Shown piece by piece: positions 50,109-57,901 of a DNA stretch of 64,000 nt (position 1 is the stretch's first letter; the number at the start of each line of letters is the position of its first letter). Position numbers and translations under genes: made by a program. A model generated the notes under the pieces. The model searched no databases. It saw nothing but the letters and a program-made list of their open reading frames with translations, and had not been told where the DNA came from. The DNA lies in NCBI GenBank assembly GCA_002070945.1, contig MWEG01000113.1, positions 1 to 64,000 on the forward strand, given 5' to 3'. The DNA comes from Lentisphaerae bacterium ADurb.Bin082 (GTDB taxonomy: Bacteria > Verrucomicrobiota > Lentisphaeria > Oligosphaerales > Oligosphaeraceae).

Positions 50109-52157
50109 TTATGGCGCAGGGGCGGGCGGAACCGTGATATGAGGCGCCGTTACGGCGGCAGGGGCGAGGTCTGGCTCTTCGATTTGCGGGGTGTCAACCG
50201 GGGTCGGGGTGGCGGCCGCGAAGATGAGCATAGCAAGCAAGGCGATGACTGCCATTAGGATGTAGATATGGAGGTAGCCGGACTGGATGCGCCGGGTACG
50301 GTCAGCGATGCGGCTGGTGATGAGGTTGATTGGCCGCCAGAGGTAGTGGTCAGCCGGGTCGGTGACGTCGATGTCAACGCTGGCGCTAGTGGGGAAGTAG
50401 CCTTCGGGGGGCTGGATAGTGCGGTTCTTGCCTTTAGTCAGATTGAAGAAGTCGGTCAAGGGCTGGGTGAAGGCGGTGCCGGTGTATTGCATGCGTGCGG
50501 TTGGGAGGGCGTAGCCGCAGTCCCAGGTGCATTTAGTCTCCAGCGGCTGCTGGCTTAGGCGCCGGTCGCGCAGGTATTTCAGAGCAACGGTCAGCACGAT
50601 GGTGAAAAGGGAGAAGTTGCGGATGGCAGCCAGGGTTTTGCTGCCATAGATAGCAAAGTCTGGGATGAGTATCGTGCCGGTGGCATCCGCCTGGCTGAGA
50701 ACTGCGGGCAGAACATGGTTCCAGAGCCAGGGTGCGGTAAGAAAGACGATGACAGCCACGCCAGAGAGAAAGAGCGTCGGCGTGCGCATGGACTTGGGCG
50801 CTTCGCGGGCGTCTTTGATGGCGGCGCTGCGCGGCTCTCCTTGGAAGACGGCAGAGACCGCCTTGCTGAAAGTGGCTGCGGCCAGGCCGCCGGTCAGAGC
50901 TAAGGCGACAGCAGCGAGCATGGCAACTCCCAGCATGAAGTTACTGCCGTTGACGACGCCCTGAAAAGCCGCCAGGTAGATCATAGCTTCGGAGAGGAAG
51001 GCGCTGCCAGGAGGCAGGCCGCAGAGGGCGCCGGCATGGCAAGCGAACACGTTTTTGGTGATGGGCATTTTTTTGCCAAGCCCGCCCATTTCATCCATGG
51101 CTACGGTTCCGGTGGCTTTCTGCACGGAGCCGGCGAGCAGGAACAGTGTTCCTTTGAGGAAGGCGTGGTTCCAGATGTGGAGCATGGCGCCGCCGAGTCC
51201 ACAGATAGCCATGGCGGTATTGCCCTGGTCCATGCCAAGGAATCCCAGCCCTAGGCCTAGGAAGACGATGCCCATGTTTTCAATGCTGGAATACGCCAGC
51301 AGGCGTTTGAGATTGCTTTGTGCCATGGCGAGGAGGATGCCCATCAACGCACTAGTCACGCCGACGGCGATCAGTATCCAGCCGAGCAGGGCTGGCGTGA
51401 CGGGCGGTAGGAAGCGCATCATGCCGCAGATGCCGAGGTTGACCATGCCTGCGGACATGACGCCGGTGGCAGGAGCTGGCGCGGCATCGTAGGATGGCGG
51501 CAGCCAGACATGGAGCAGCGGGAACCCGGATTTCATGCCAAAGCCGAGCAGGCCGCAGACCAGGGCAGCGATAGAGGCGGCCTGGGAGGAGGTGTTGGTT
51601 TGCAGCGCGAACATCAAAATCAGGAGGAGGGCGCCGGCGTGGCTGGCGAGGATATAGACCCAGGCAGCAAGGCGGACCTTGATCTCCTTGTGGTTAAAGG
51701 CGACTAAGGCAAAACTGGTGACGCACATTGCTTCCCAGGTCAGCAGCAGTTCGATATAGGTAGCGGCAGCGGTGACCAGCAGCATGGACAGGAGGGTCAG
51801 GTTGAAGAAGAGCCAGTAGACGCCTTGGCGGTTTTCGCTGCATCCTTCCAAATAGCCGACAGAGTGACAGGCCGCAGCAATGCCGACGAGTACGACCGGC
51901 AGCATGAAAAAGCCGGACAAGGCGTCCAGGCGCCAATCCAGCCACATCCAGGTGAACTGGAATTTTTCAGCCCATTGGAAGAGATGAGCTACGGCGAGGA
52001 TAAGGCCGGCTGCACAGCCAAGGATAGCGCTGCCAGCGCCGACTCGGCGAGCCATGACCGGACGCCCGCACAGGAACCATGACCAGAACGCTCCAAAAAA
52101 GAGCACGAAAAACATGAAGGAGAAAAGCGAAAAGCTGAACACGGTTGAAAGCGGCAC
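50109..52157 (-). CDS. hyfB: Hyf-like complex: NuoL-type antiporter subunit HyfB
   Basis: A 682-residue protein starting at GTG 52157 (gggag 7 nt upstream). About 14 core membrane helices plus a C-terminal extension with a last helix (~625-645) and a Pro-rich tail. Glu in 'LLLTWEAMCVTSFALVAF' and Lys in 'GFGMKSGFPLLHVWLPPSYDAAPAP' are the usual antiporter residues; 'KRLLAYSSIENMGIV' follows. No HyfD-like third antiporter subunit is present. First gene of the operon; 'tatagt' and 'tatatat' near 52265-52285 on the - strand are candidate -10 boxes. Confidence 0.88.
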   Translation of the reverse strand: MPLSTVFSFSLFSFMFFVLFFGAFWSWFLCGRPVMARRVGAGSAILGCAAGLILAVAHLFQWAEKFQFTWMWLDWRLDALSGFFMLPVVLVGIAAACHSVGYLEGCSENRQGVYWLFFNLTLLSMLLVTAAATYIELLLTWEAMCVTSFALVAFNHKEIKVRLAAWVYILASHAGALLLILMFALQTNTSSQAASIAALVCGLLGFGMKSGFPLLHVWLPPSYDAAPAPATGVMSAGMVNLGICGMMRFLPPVTPALLGWILIAVGVTSALMGILLAMAQSNLKRLLAYSSIENMGIVFLGLGLGFLGMDQGNTAMAICGLGGAMLHIWNHAFLKGTLFLLAGSVQKATGTVAMDEMGGLGKKMPITKNVFACHAGALCGLPPGSAFLSEAMIYLAAFQGVVNGSNFMLGVAMLAAVALALTGGLAAATFSKAVSAVFQGEPRSAAIKDAREAPKSMRTPTLFLSGVAVIVFLTAPWLWNHVLPAVLSQADATGTILIPDFAIYGSKTLAAIRNFSLFTIVLTVALKYLRDRRLSQQPLETKCTWDCGYALPTARMQYTGTAFTQPLTDFFNLTKGKNRTIQPPEGYFPTSASVDIDVTDPADHYLWRPINLITSRIADRTRRIQSGYLHIYILMAVIALLAMLIFAAATPTPVDTPQIEEPDLAPAAVTAPHITVPPAPAP

Positions 52158-52388
52158 GGCGCGACTCCCAGCGGATAATGGTCAGAAATGGCGGATGAGC
52201 AGAGAAAAGCTCGAAAAAAGGAAGGCGTCAAACAGCAAGGAACCTGGGCAGAGGAGAAATCAACGTAATATATATACTATACTTTTACCCTGCACTTTTG
52301 CCAGTTCGAACTGAGGGTGGAGCCATGTTTTTTCAGTAATGTGCAATATTCCTAAGCCTTAGGGGCTGGACGCAATAGGGTAAGGCAT
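52158..52388 (-). promoter_or_regulatory. Upstream region of the Hyf-like operon
   Basis: Between the hyfB start and a repeat tract. It has an AT-rich spot around 52262-52292 ('aatatatatactatactttta') that can supply a -10 element for leftward transcription. No second operator-like palindrome was seen. Confidence 0.35.
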
Positions 52389-52500
52389 ATTAGTGGACAG
52401 TGAACAATGGACTTTAGTGGACGTTAGTGGACGATGGACTGTGGACTTTAGTGGACATTAGTGGTGAGTGGACGTGGACATCAGTGGACGTTAGTGGACT
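52389..52500. repeat. GTGGAC tandem-like tract
   Basis: Seven irregularly spaced 'agtggac' words ('ttagtggacg', 'tttagtggac', 'cagtggacg') in ~112 bp, separated by 5-20 bp. Non-coding on both strands. Confidence 0.7.
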
Positions 52501-52532
52501 GAGGAAATAGGGCAGGGGCGAGAAACTGTTGT

Positions 52533-52760
52533 TTTATCCGCAGATGACGCTGATGACGCAGATTTTTTTAGGGTGGGTTGTAGGGGGGAGTCAGCAGCGC
52601 ACCGGTTGAAATGCAAATGTGCGAAACATACGGCAAGCCCAAGCTTGAACTATGTACAGCAGCCGCTCACTATGCTCACAGTCACGGAATGGCAAATATC
52701 AATCGGGTGACCGATTGCCAGGAAAATACCTGGAGGCAAGCAGCGGTGGCTTGGCAAAGC
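52533..52760. repeat. Degenerate dispersed repeat, family R2, copy 2
   Basis: Left part 'ttttatccgcagatgacgct' and 'gatttttttagggtg' is shared with 56188-56225. The right part 'gcgaaacatacggcaagccc', 'aagcttgaact' matches 95-205, and 'tatcaatcgggtgaccgattg' resembles 56625-56645. Confidence 0.6.
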
Positions 52761-52915
52761 TGCCTACGCAGGTTACATTATAGTTTTGGTTAACATTCCG
52801 CGCTGCGTTGACTTGGAGAAGGCTAAATGCGGAGCAGTTCTGTGGTTGCGACCCTGCAGAGGCGGCGTTTGGATAGGGCGAACTTAGCTTGAAATCAGAT
52901 AAAAGAGGCATAAAG

Positions 52916-53536
52916 ATGAAAAGCATGGCAGGCGTGTTCATATTGGCGCTGCTCGTCTGCGGCTGCTCTTCGACTCGCTTTCTGCATTCGCCGTATCTGG
53001 ATAGCCAGAAGACTGCCGACGCGGCGTCTTTAGTGGGGGAATGGGAAGGCGTCAACCTGATGGACAAGTCGCGTGTGCGTTTGACAATTTCCCTGGATAC
53101 GGTCGAAGGCCAGGAAACGGCGAGCAGTATCGTGATCAAGGGCGCCATCATTCGCGACGGACAGTCGGAGCAGGTCATCCCCTTAGCCGCCCAAGCCTTC
53201 AAGGTCGGCGATGAGACGTTTTTGGCCGTGCAGGCGCGAACCGATGACGAGGCCTTTTGGAAAGCCTGCGGCTATGGCGGCAGCAGCGTTCTCCTGGTTC
53301 GTCCGTATGTCTATGTCGTGCAGACCGCGTCCTCCCAGGAGGGCATAATCGTCCGCCTGGTTAATTTTTTCCCGACAGGCTCCAGTGAGGCACCGCCATT
53401 GTCGGCATCGATTCGGACGGCGACAGACGACCAGCGCCTGGTGCTTAATCCGACGGCAGAGATACAGGCGGCGTTGTGGGATAAGAAGTACGAGTTGGAG
53501 GATTTCTTGCAGCTTCGGCACGTCAAGCCGGAATGA
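52916..53536 (+). CDS. Small lipoprotein, unknown function
   Basis: A 206-residue lipoprotein from ATG 52916 (agaggc upstream); an earlier ATG at 52889 adds nine residues before the signal peptide. Lipobox 'LVCGC' at residues ~14-18. The mature part has a first strand 'LVGEWEGVNLMDKSRVRLTI', recognised as a lipocalin/DUF-like W-E-G strand, then beta-rich sequence. No family is recognised. It lies 49 nt before the HAD gene on the same strand, so they may be co-transcribed with gnd. Confidence 0.6.
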   Translation: MKSMAGVFILALLVCGCSSTRFLHSPYLDSQKTADAASLVGEWEGVNLMDKSRVRLTISLDTVEGQETASSIVIKGAIIRDGQSEQVIPLAAQAFKVGDETFLAVQARTDDEAFWKACGYGGSSVLLVRPYVYVVQTASSQEGIIVRLVNFFPTGSSEAPPLSASIRTATDDQRLVLNPTAEIQAALWDKKYELEDFLQLRHVKPE

Positions 53537-53585
53537 GAAGCGTCCGGTCGTCGGGATTTGGTTTACAGGTAGCGGAGAAGCAGGC

Positions 53586-54470
53586 ATGGATTATGCGTCG
53601 CAGTTGAAAAACTTAGTCAAGCAGAAGGAATTTTTCGTTGGCTTTGACAGCGACGGCTGTGTTTTTGACACGATGGAGATCAAGCAGAAAGAGTGTTTCT
53701 GCCCTGCGTTCATCAAGCATTTTGGCTTGCAGGCGGCGAGCAAGTATGCACGCGAGCTCTGGCAATTCATCAACTTGTATTCGAAGACGCGCGGCTGCAA
53801 CCGTTATTTTGCGATTCAGCACGCATTGCGTTTGATGAGTGAGTGGGACGTGTTTGCGACGCGGGGGATTCGCCTGGGCGGAATGCCGTCTCTGGATGCT
53901 TGGCTACAAGAGGAGAACAAGCTCGGGCTGCCGGCTTTGCAGGCAAAGGTGCAGGCGTCAAAAGACGCTGACTTGACCCGGGTGCTGGCGTGGTCAGTTG
54001 AGGTCGACAGTCGGATCAAGGACATGGTGTATGGCATACCGCCGTTTCCCGGGGTTCATGAGAGCCTGGAGAAGCTGCGCGGCCAGGCTGACATGATCGT
54101 CGTCAGCCAGACGCCAGTGGAGGCTTTGCGGCGCGAGTGGGCTGAGCATGGCATTGACGGCGATATGCGTTTCATAGCTGGCCAGGAGGCCGGCTCCAAG
54201 GCTGACCACATCCGGCTGGGGGCAGTCGGCAAGTATCCCAGCCGCCGCATCCTGATGGTCGGGGATGCCTTGGGCGACCTCAAGGCAGCGCAGGCTAACG
54301 AGGCGCTGTTCTATCCGATTATTCCTGGGCAGGAGGAAGCCTCCTGGCAGCGTTTCCACCAGGAGGCGATTGGGAAGTTTTTAGCAGGCGCGTATGACAG
54401 CGCATACCAGTCGGGCTTGATTGCTGAGTTCGACCGGGCGCTGCCAGAGCGCTTCAGTTTCAGGCTGTAA
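53586..54470 (+). CDS. HAD-superfamily hydrolase
   Basis: A 294-residue protein from ATG 53586 (ggagaagc upstream). Motif I 'FVGFDSDGCVF' (D-x-D-G nucleophile and acid), motif II 'MIVVSQTP' (Ser), motif III Lys region 'GSKADHI', motif IV 'ILMVGDALGDLKAA' (G-D-x-x-x-D). A helical cap occupies ~residues 45-160. This is a phosphoglycolate-phosphatase-like HAD; the substrate is unknown. It is followed by gnd 67 nt downstream, so a sugar phosphate substrate is plausible. Confidence 0.82.
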   Translation: MDYASQLKNLVKQKEFFVGFDSDGCVFDTMEIKQKECFCPAFIKHFGLQAASKYARELWQFINLYSKTRGCNRYFAIQHALRLMSEWDVFATRGIRLGGMPSLDAWLQEENKLGLPALQAKVQASKDADLTRVLAWSVEVDSRIKDMVYGIPPFPGVHESLEKLRGQADMIVVSQTPVEALRREWAEHGIDGDMRFIAGQEAGSKADHIRLGAVGKYPSRRILMVGDALGDLKAAQANEALFYPIIPGQEEASWQRFHQEAIGKFLAGAYDSAYQSGLIAEFDRALPERFSFRL

Positions 54471-54537
54471 GCTGGAAGGCTATCCGGCATAGATGCTTGA
54501 GTCAGAGCAACGAGAACCAACGAAGGAGAAATTGAAC

Positions 54538-55986
54538 ATGGGTAAAGCAGACATCGGCCTTATCGGTCTGGCAGTCATGGGTGAGAACCTGATCCTGAAC
54601 ATGGAGAGCAAGGGTTTTACGGTGGCGTGCTACAACCGCACGGTCAGCAAGGTTGACGACTTTGTGAATGGTCGCGCCAAGGGCAAGAAGATCATCGGGG
54701 CGCGCAGCCTGGAAGAATTGGTCGCCAGCCTGAAAGGGCCGCGCAAGGTGATGTTGATGGTGAAGGCTGGCCAGGCGGTGGACGATTTCATCGAGAAGCT
54801 TATTCCGCTGCTGTCACCGGGCGACATCATCATTGACGGCGGCAACAGCCATTTCCCAGACACGACTCGGCGCACGCAGTACCTGGAGAGCAAGGGCCTT
54901 CTGTACATCGGCACTGGCGTGTCTGGCGGCGAAGAGGGCGCCTTGATTGGCCCAAGCATGATGCCGGGCGGGTCGCCGGCAGCCTGGCCGCACGTGAAGG
55001 ATATTTTCCAGAAAATCTGCGCTCACACCGATGCTGGCGAGCCGTGCTGTGACTGGGTCGGGGAAAATGGCGCTGGCCACTTTGTGAAGATGGTTCACAA
55101 TGGCATTGAATACGGCGACATGCAGATGATCTGCGAGACCTACCATATAATGAAGTCGATTGGCATGACTAACGAGGAAATGCACAAAGTCTTCAGCGAG
55201 TGGAATGAAGGCGAGCTGGATTCCTACCTGATTGAGATCACCCGCGACATCCTTGGCTATAAGAATGAAGAAGGCCAGGCAGTGGTTGATTTGATCCTGG
55301 ATACAGCCGGCCAGAAGGGCACTGGCAAATGGACGGCGATCGCGGCCCTGGACGTCGGCATGCCGCTGACCCTGATCGGCGAAGCCGTGTTTGCCCGCTG
55401 CCTGTCCGCCCTCAAGGAAGAGCGCGTCGCTGCCAGCGGCATTTTGAAGGGCGTTGTCCAGCCGTTCAAGGGTGATCGGGCGCAGCTTATCGACGATTTG
55501 CGCCAGGCTCTCTACGCCTCGAAGATCGTCTCGTATGCGCAGGGTTATCAGCTGATGATGGCGGCGGCAGAGGAGTATGGCTGGCATCTCAACTACGGCG
55601 GCATCGCCCTGATGTGGCGCGGCGGCTGCATCATCCGTTCCGTGTTCCTGGGCCGGATCAAGGAGGCCTTTGACCGTCAGCCCGACCTGAAGAACCTGCT
55701 GGTGGACCCGTTCTTCAGCGACATCATGGAAAAATCGCAGCAGGCTTGGCGCCGGGTGGCGGTGACAGCGTTGCAGACCGGCATTCCGATGCCGTGCATC
55801 ACAGCGGCGCTCAGCTACTTTGACGGCTACCGCTGCTCGCGTCTGCCGGCCAATCTGTTGCAAGCCCAGCGCGACTATTTCGGCGCTCATACGTACGAGC
55901 GGGTCGATAAGCCGTGTGGCGAATTCTTCCACACTAACTGGACTGGCCGCGGCGGCAGCACCACCGCTAATACGTACATTGCGTAA
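54538..55986 (+). CDS. gnd: 6-phosphogluconate dehydrogenase (decarboxylating)
   Basis: A 482-residue protein, normal length for Gnd. ATG 54538 has ggagaaattgaac upstream; an in-frame ATG 45 nt earlier is not needed. Rossmann motif 'IGLIGLAVMGENLILNM', 'YNRTVSKVDDF' (the Arg favours NADP), 'GTGVSGGEEGA', catalytic 'VGENGAGHFVKMVHNGIEYG' (Lys, Asn), 'GTGKWTAIAALDVG', and C-terminal 'AQRDYFGAHTYERVD'. It converts 6-phosphogluconate to ribulose 5-phosphate with CO2 release in the oxidative pentose-phosphate pathway. A strong terminator lies 33 nt downstream. Confidence 0.96.
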   Translation: MGKADIGLIGLAVMGENLILNMESKGFTVACYNRTVSKVDDFVNGRAKGKKIIGARSLEELVASLKGPRKVMLMVKAGQAVDDFIEKLIPLLSPGDIIIDGGNSHFPDTTRRTQYLESKGLLYIGTGVSGGEEGALIGPSMMPGGSPAAWPHVKDIFQKICAHTDAGEPCCDWVGENGAGHFVKMVHNGIEYGDMQMICETYHIMKSIGMTNEEMHKVFSEWNEGELDSYLIEITRDILGYKNEEGQAVVDLILDTAGQKGTGKWTAIAALDVGMPLTLIGEAVFARCLSALKEERVAASGILKGVVQPFKGDRAQLIDDLRQALYASKIVSYAQGYQLMMAAAEEYGWHLNYGGIALMWRGGCIIRSVFLGRIKEAFDRQPDLKNLLVDPFFSDIMEKSQQAWRRVAVTALQTGIPMPCITAALSYFDGYRCSRLPANLLQAQRDYFGAHTYERVDKPCGEFFHTNWTGRGGSTTANTYIA

Positions 55987-56019
55987 GCAGCTTCGACGTC
56001 AATAAAAGCTAAACAAGAA

Positions 56020-56054
56020 CGCCAAGTCCGGCATTGTCGGACTTGGCGCTTTTC
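56020..56054 (+). terminator. Intrinsic terminator of gnd
   Basis: Perfect 11-bp stem CGCCAAGTCCG (56020-56030) and CGGACTTGGCG (56038-56048) around GCATTGT, followed by C-TTTT-C. Confidence 0.9.
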
Positions 56055-56070
56055 GTTAGGGGCGGGGGGC

Positions 56071-56165
56071 GAATGCTGAATGTTGAATGCTGAATGCTGA
56101 ATGTTGAGGCGCATTTCATAATTCATAATTCATAATTCATAATTCATAATTCATAATTCATAATT
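56071..56165 (+). repeat. Compound 7-bp minisatellite, copy 1
   Basis: Five GAATGCT/GAATGTT units (56071-56105), junction GAGGCGCATTT, then seven CATAATT units (56117-56165). The same compound array in opposite orientation lies at 62094-62240. Non-coding. Confidence 0.95.
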
Positions 56166-56187
56166 CGTTAGTGGCGAGCAACTGTTC

Positions 56188-56345
56188 TTTTATCCGCAGA
56201 TTACGCTGATTTTTTTAGGGTGTATTGTAGGGAAATCAGTTCCGTAGCGGCAAAAACGCTAAAAGCGCGAAACGTACGGCAGCCACCGTCCACTATGTCC
56301 ACGGCATCCACGTCATTTTGCGCTGTAGGTGCTTAGCCATGCATA
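56188..56345. repeat. Degenerate dispersed repeat, family R2, copy 3
   Basis: 'cttttatccgcagattacgc', 'tgatttttttagggtg', then 'aaaacgctaaaagcgcgaaa', 'gtacggcagccaccgtccac', 'tatgtccac': it carries both the left part of copy 2 and the right part of copy 1. Confidence 0.65.
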
Positions 56346-56405
56346 ACCCCAGGCTTTAGCTTTAGCTTGGGGATAGGCATGGCTAGAAAGTGAACTTCCT
56401 AACAT

Positions 56406-56470
56406 TTTTACACTCAATAGCGTATCTCATTGAATTATAGGACAATACAAAGTTAGTATTGAGTGTAAAA
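56406..56470. promoter_or_regulatory. Operator-like inverted repeat upstream of the methyltransferase
   Basis: TTTTACACTCAATA (56406-56419) and TATTGAGTGTAAAA (56457-56470) are perfectly complementary over 14 bp across a 37-nt AT-rich spacer. Further half-site-like words follow: ACACTCA near 56473 and AAGTGTAAAA near 56537. Could bind a regulator of the methyltransferase, possibly the enzyme itself. Confidence 0.5.
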
Positions 56471-56742
56471 TAACACTCATAATTTCCTTTTGATTTTTGA
56501 TACAATCACTTCATAATCAAGAACATAAGCTTTTCAAGTGTAAAAAATTCAGGAAACTAACATAGAAAGTGGTGCCGTGTAAAGATGCTACAGTTAGCGC
56601 TGAAAATATGCTGTCTGGGTGGCCGTTATCAATCGTTGGCCGGTTGCGCGAAGCCTGGAAAAGTCCTCCAAAACGGTTGCGAAAAATTGTGAGTGCATTA
56701 ACTTACGCAGAGACGGTGTTGCAATAGAGGAGCTGAAAAAGC
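56471..56742. other. AT-rich leader of the methyltransferase gene
   Basis: No gene recognised. AT-richer than the neighbourhood; contains 'ttgatttttgatacaat' (possible -35/-10-like TTGATT and TACAAT with short spacing), then a GAGGAG ribosome binding site before 56743. Confidence 0.35.
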
Positions 56743-57840
56743 ATGCGGAAAATCAAGGCAATATCACTTTTCAGCGGTGCCGGGGGAATGGATATAGGAT
56801 TCTTGCGCGCTGGCGTGGAGATATTGTGGGCTAATGATTTTGACAAGAACGCTTGTGAAACTTATAAAAAGAATATAGGCGACCATATTGTATGTGAGTC
56901 TATTTTGGATATTGACTACAGCACGCTTCCTGACTGTGACCTTATATTCGGGGGGCCGCCTTGCCAAGGATTTTCCGTGGCTGGGAAAATGGATAAGAAT
57001 GATCCCAGAAGCGGGTTGATATTCGTGTTCCAAGATATTGTGGCAGCAAAGCGCCCCAGGTACTTTGTCATGGAGAATGTCGCCGCCTTGGCGAAACTTG
57101 AAAAATTTTCAGATGTCAGGGAAAGGCTTTTCTCCAAGTACCAGGATATGGGATACCATACAAGGTATATGGTGCTTGACAGCAGTGATTTTGACACGCC
57201 ACAGAAGCGAGAGCGAATGATTCTCATCGGCACAACCGACACCCTGGACAGAATTCAATTCCCTGAGAAAAGCGGCAGAGTCATATCAGCCCGTGAAGCC
57301 CTCCAGGGGCTGGATTCCCCAGGCATCGGCAACAACCAGGGAATATGCAAGGCGAAAATCACTGTGGCTTCCTATCCTGTATTAAGAAAGTCACCGTACG
57401 CTGGGATGATTTTTAATGGCATGGGCAGGCCAATAAACCTTGATCGGCCGTCCCAGACGCTTCCTGCTTCAATGGGCGGAAACAAGACGCCAATCATTGA
57501 CGAGAAGCTCCTTAGGGATGCCGATGCGGAGGATTGGCTGAAAAACTGGCATGCTTTCCTGCTGCAAGGAAAGGCTTTTGATGCATACGCCATAACTGTT
57601 CCTCCGCATTTGAGACGAATTACGGTCAGCGAGGCAGCGCGCCTGCAAGGCTTTCCGGAGAACTATGAGTTTTGTGGCTCGCAAAGCCACAAATACAAGC
57701 AAATCGGAAATTCTGTACCCCCACCACTTGCCTATCATGTCGCAATGTCGGTGGTTCGTTCTTTCGAGGGAGGCGTTAATAACAAGACAGGGCAAGTGCC
57801 TCTGGCGTACTTGCCCTGTGTAAGGTGGAATAAATTATAG
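56743..57840 (+). CDS. DNA (cytosine-5) methyltransferase, apparently orphan
   Basis: A 365-residue C5-MTase with all key motifs: I 'LFSGAGGMDIGF' (~9-20), IV 'GGPPCQGFS' with catalytic Cys74, VI 'ENV' (110-112), VIII 'QKRER' (153-157), a target-recognition region ~185-285, IX 'RRITVSEAARLQGFP', X 'QIGNSVPPPLA'. Normal length for Dcm/HpaII-like enzymes. No restriction endonuclease or Vsr gene is next to it. Base composition is AT-richer than neighbours, and it sits between a gnd terminator and a - strand regulator, near repeat arrays: signs of acquisition. Its last ~20 codons overlap a perfect inverted repeat (57787-57819). Confidence 0.93.
   Translation: MRKIKAISLFSGAGGMDIGFLRAGVEILWANDFDKNACETYKKNIGDHIVCESILDIDYSTLPDCDLIFGGPPCQGFSVAGKMDKNDPRSGLIFVFQDIVAAKRPRYFVMENVAALAKLEKFSDVRERLFSKYQDMGYHTRYMVLDSSDFDTPQKRERMILIGTTDTLDRIQFPEKSGRVISAREALQGLDSPGIGNNQGICKAKITVASYPVLRKSPYAGMIFNGMGRPINLDRPSQTLPASMGGNKTPIIDEKLLRDADAEDWLKNWHAFLLQGKAFDAYAITVPPHLRRITVSEAARLQGFPENYEFCGSQSHKYKQIGNSVPPPLAYHVAMSVVRSFEGGVNNKTGQVPLAYLPCVRWNKL
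57787..57819 (+). repeat. Perfect hairpin inside the methyltransferase 3' end
   Basis: ACAGGGCAAGT (57787-57797) and ACTTGCCCTGT (57809-57819) with an inner GCC-TCT-GGC stem. No T-run follows, so it is not a classical terminator although it may protect or end the transcript. Confidence 0.6.
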
Positions 57841-57901
57841 GAAAACACCATTTTGGGGCAACTGTGGCTTGTAGCGAAAACACGCCTCGCCGCCAGTTTG
57901 C

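Noticed and set aside
56743-57840. Restriction-modification system
   Set aside because: Only the methyltransferase is present; neighbouring frames show no endonuclease features.
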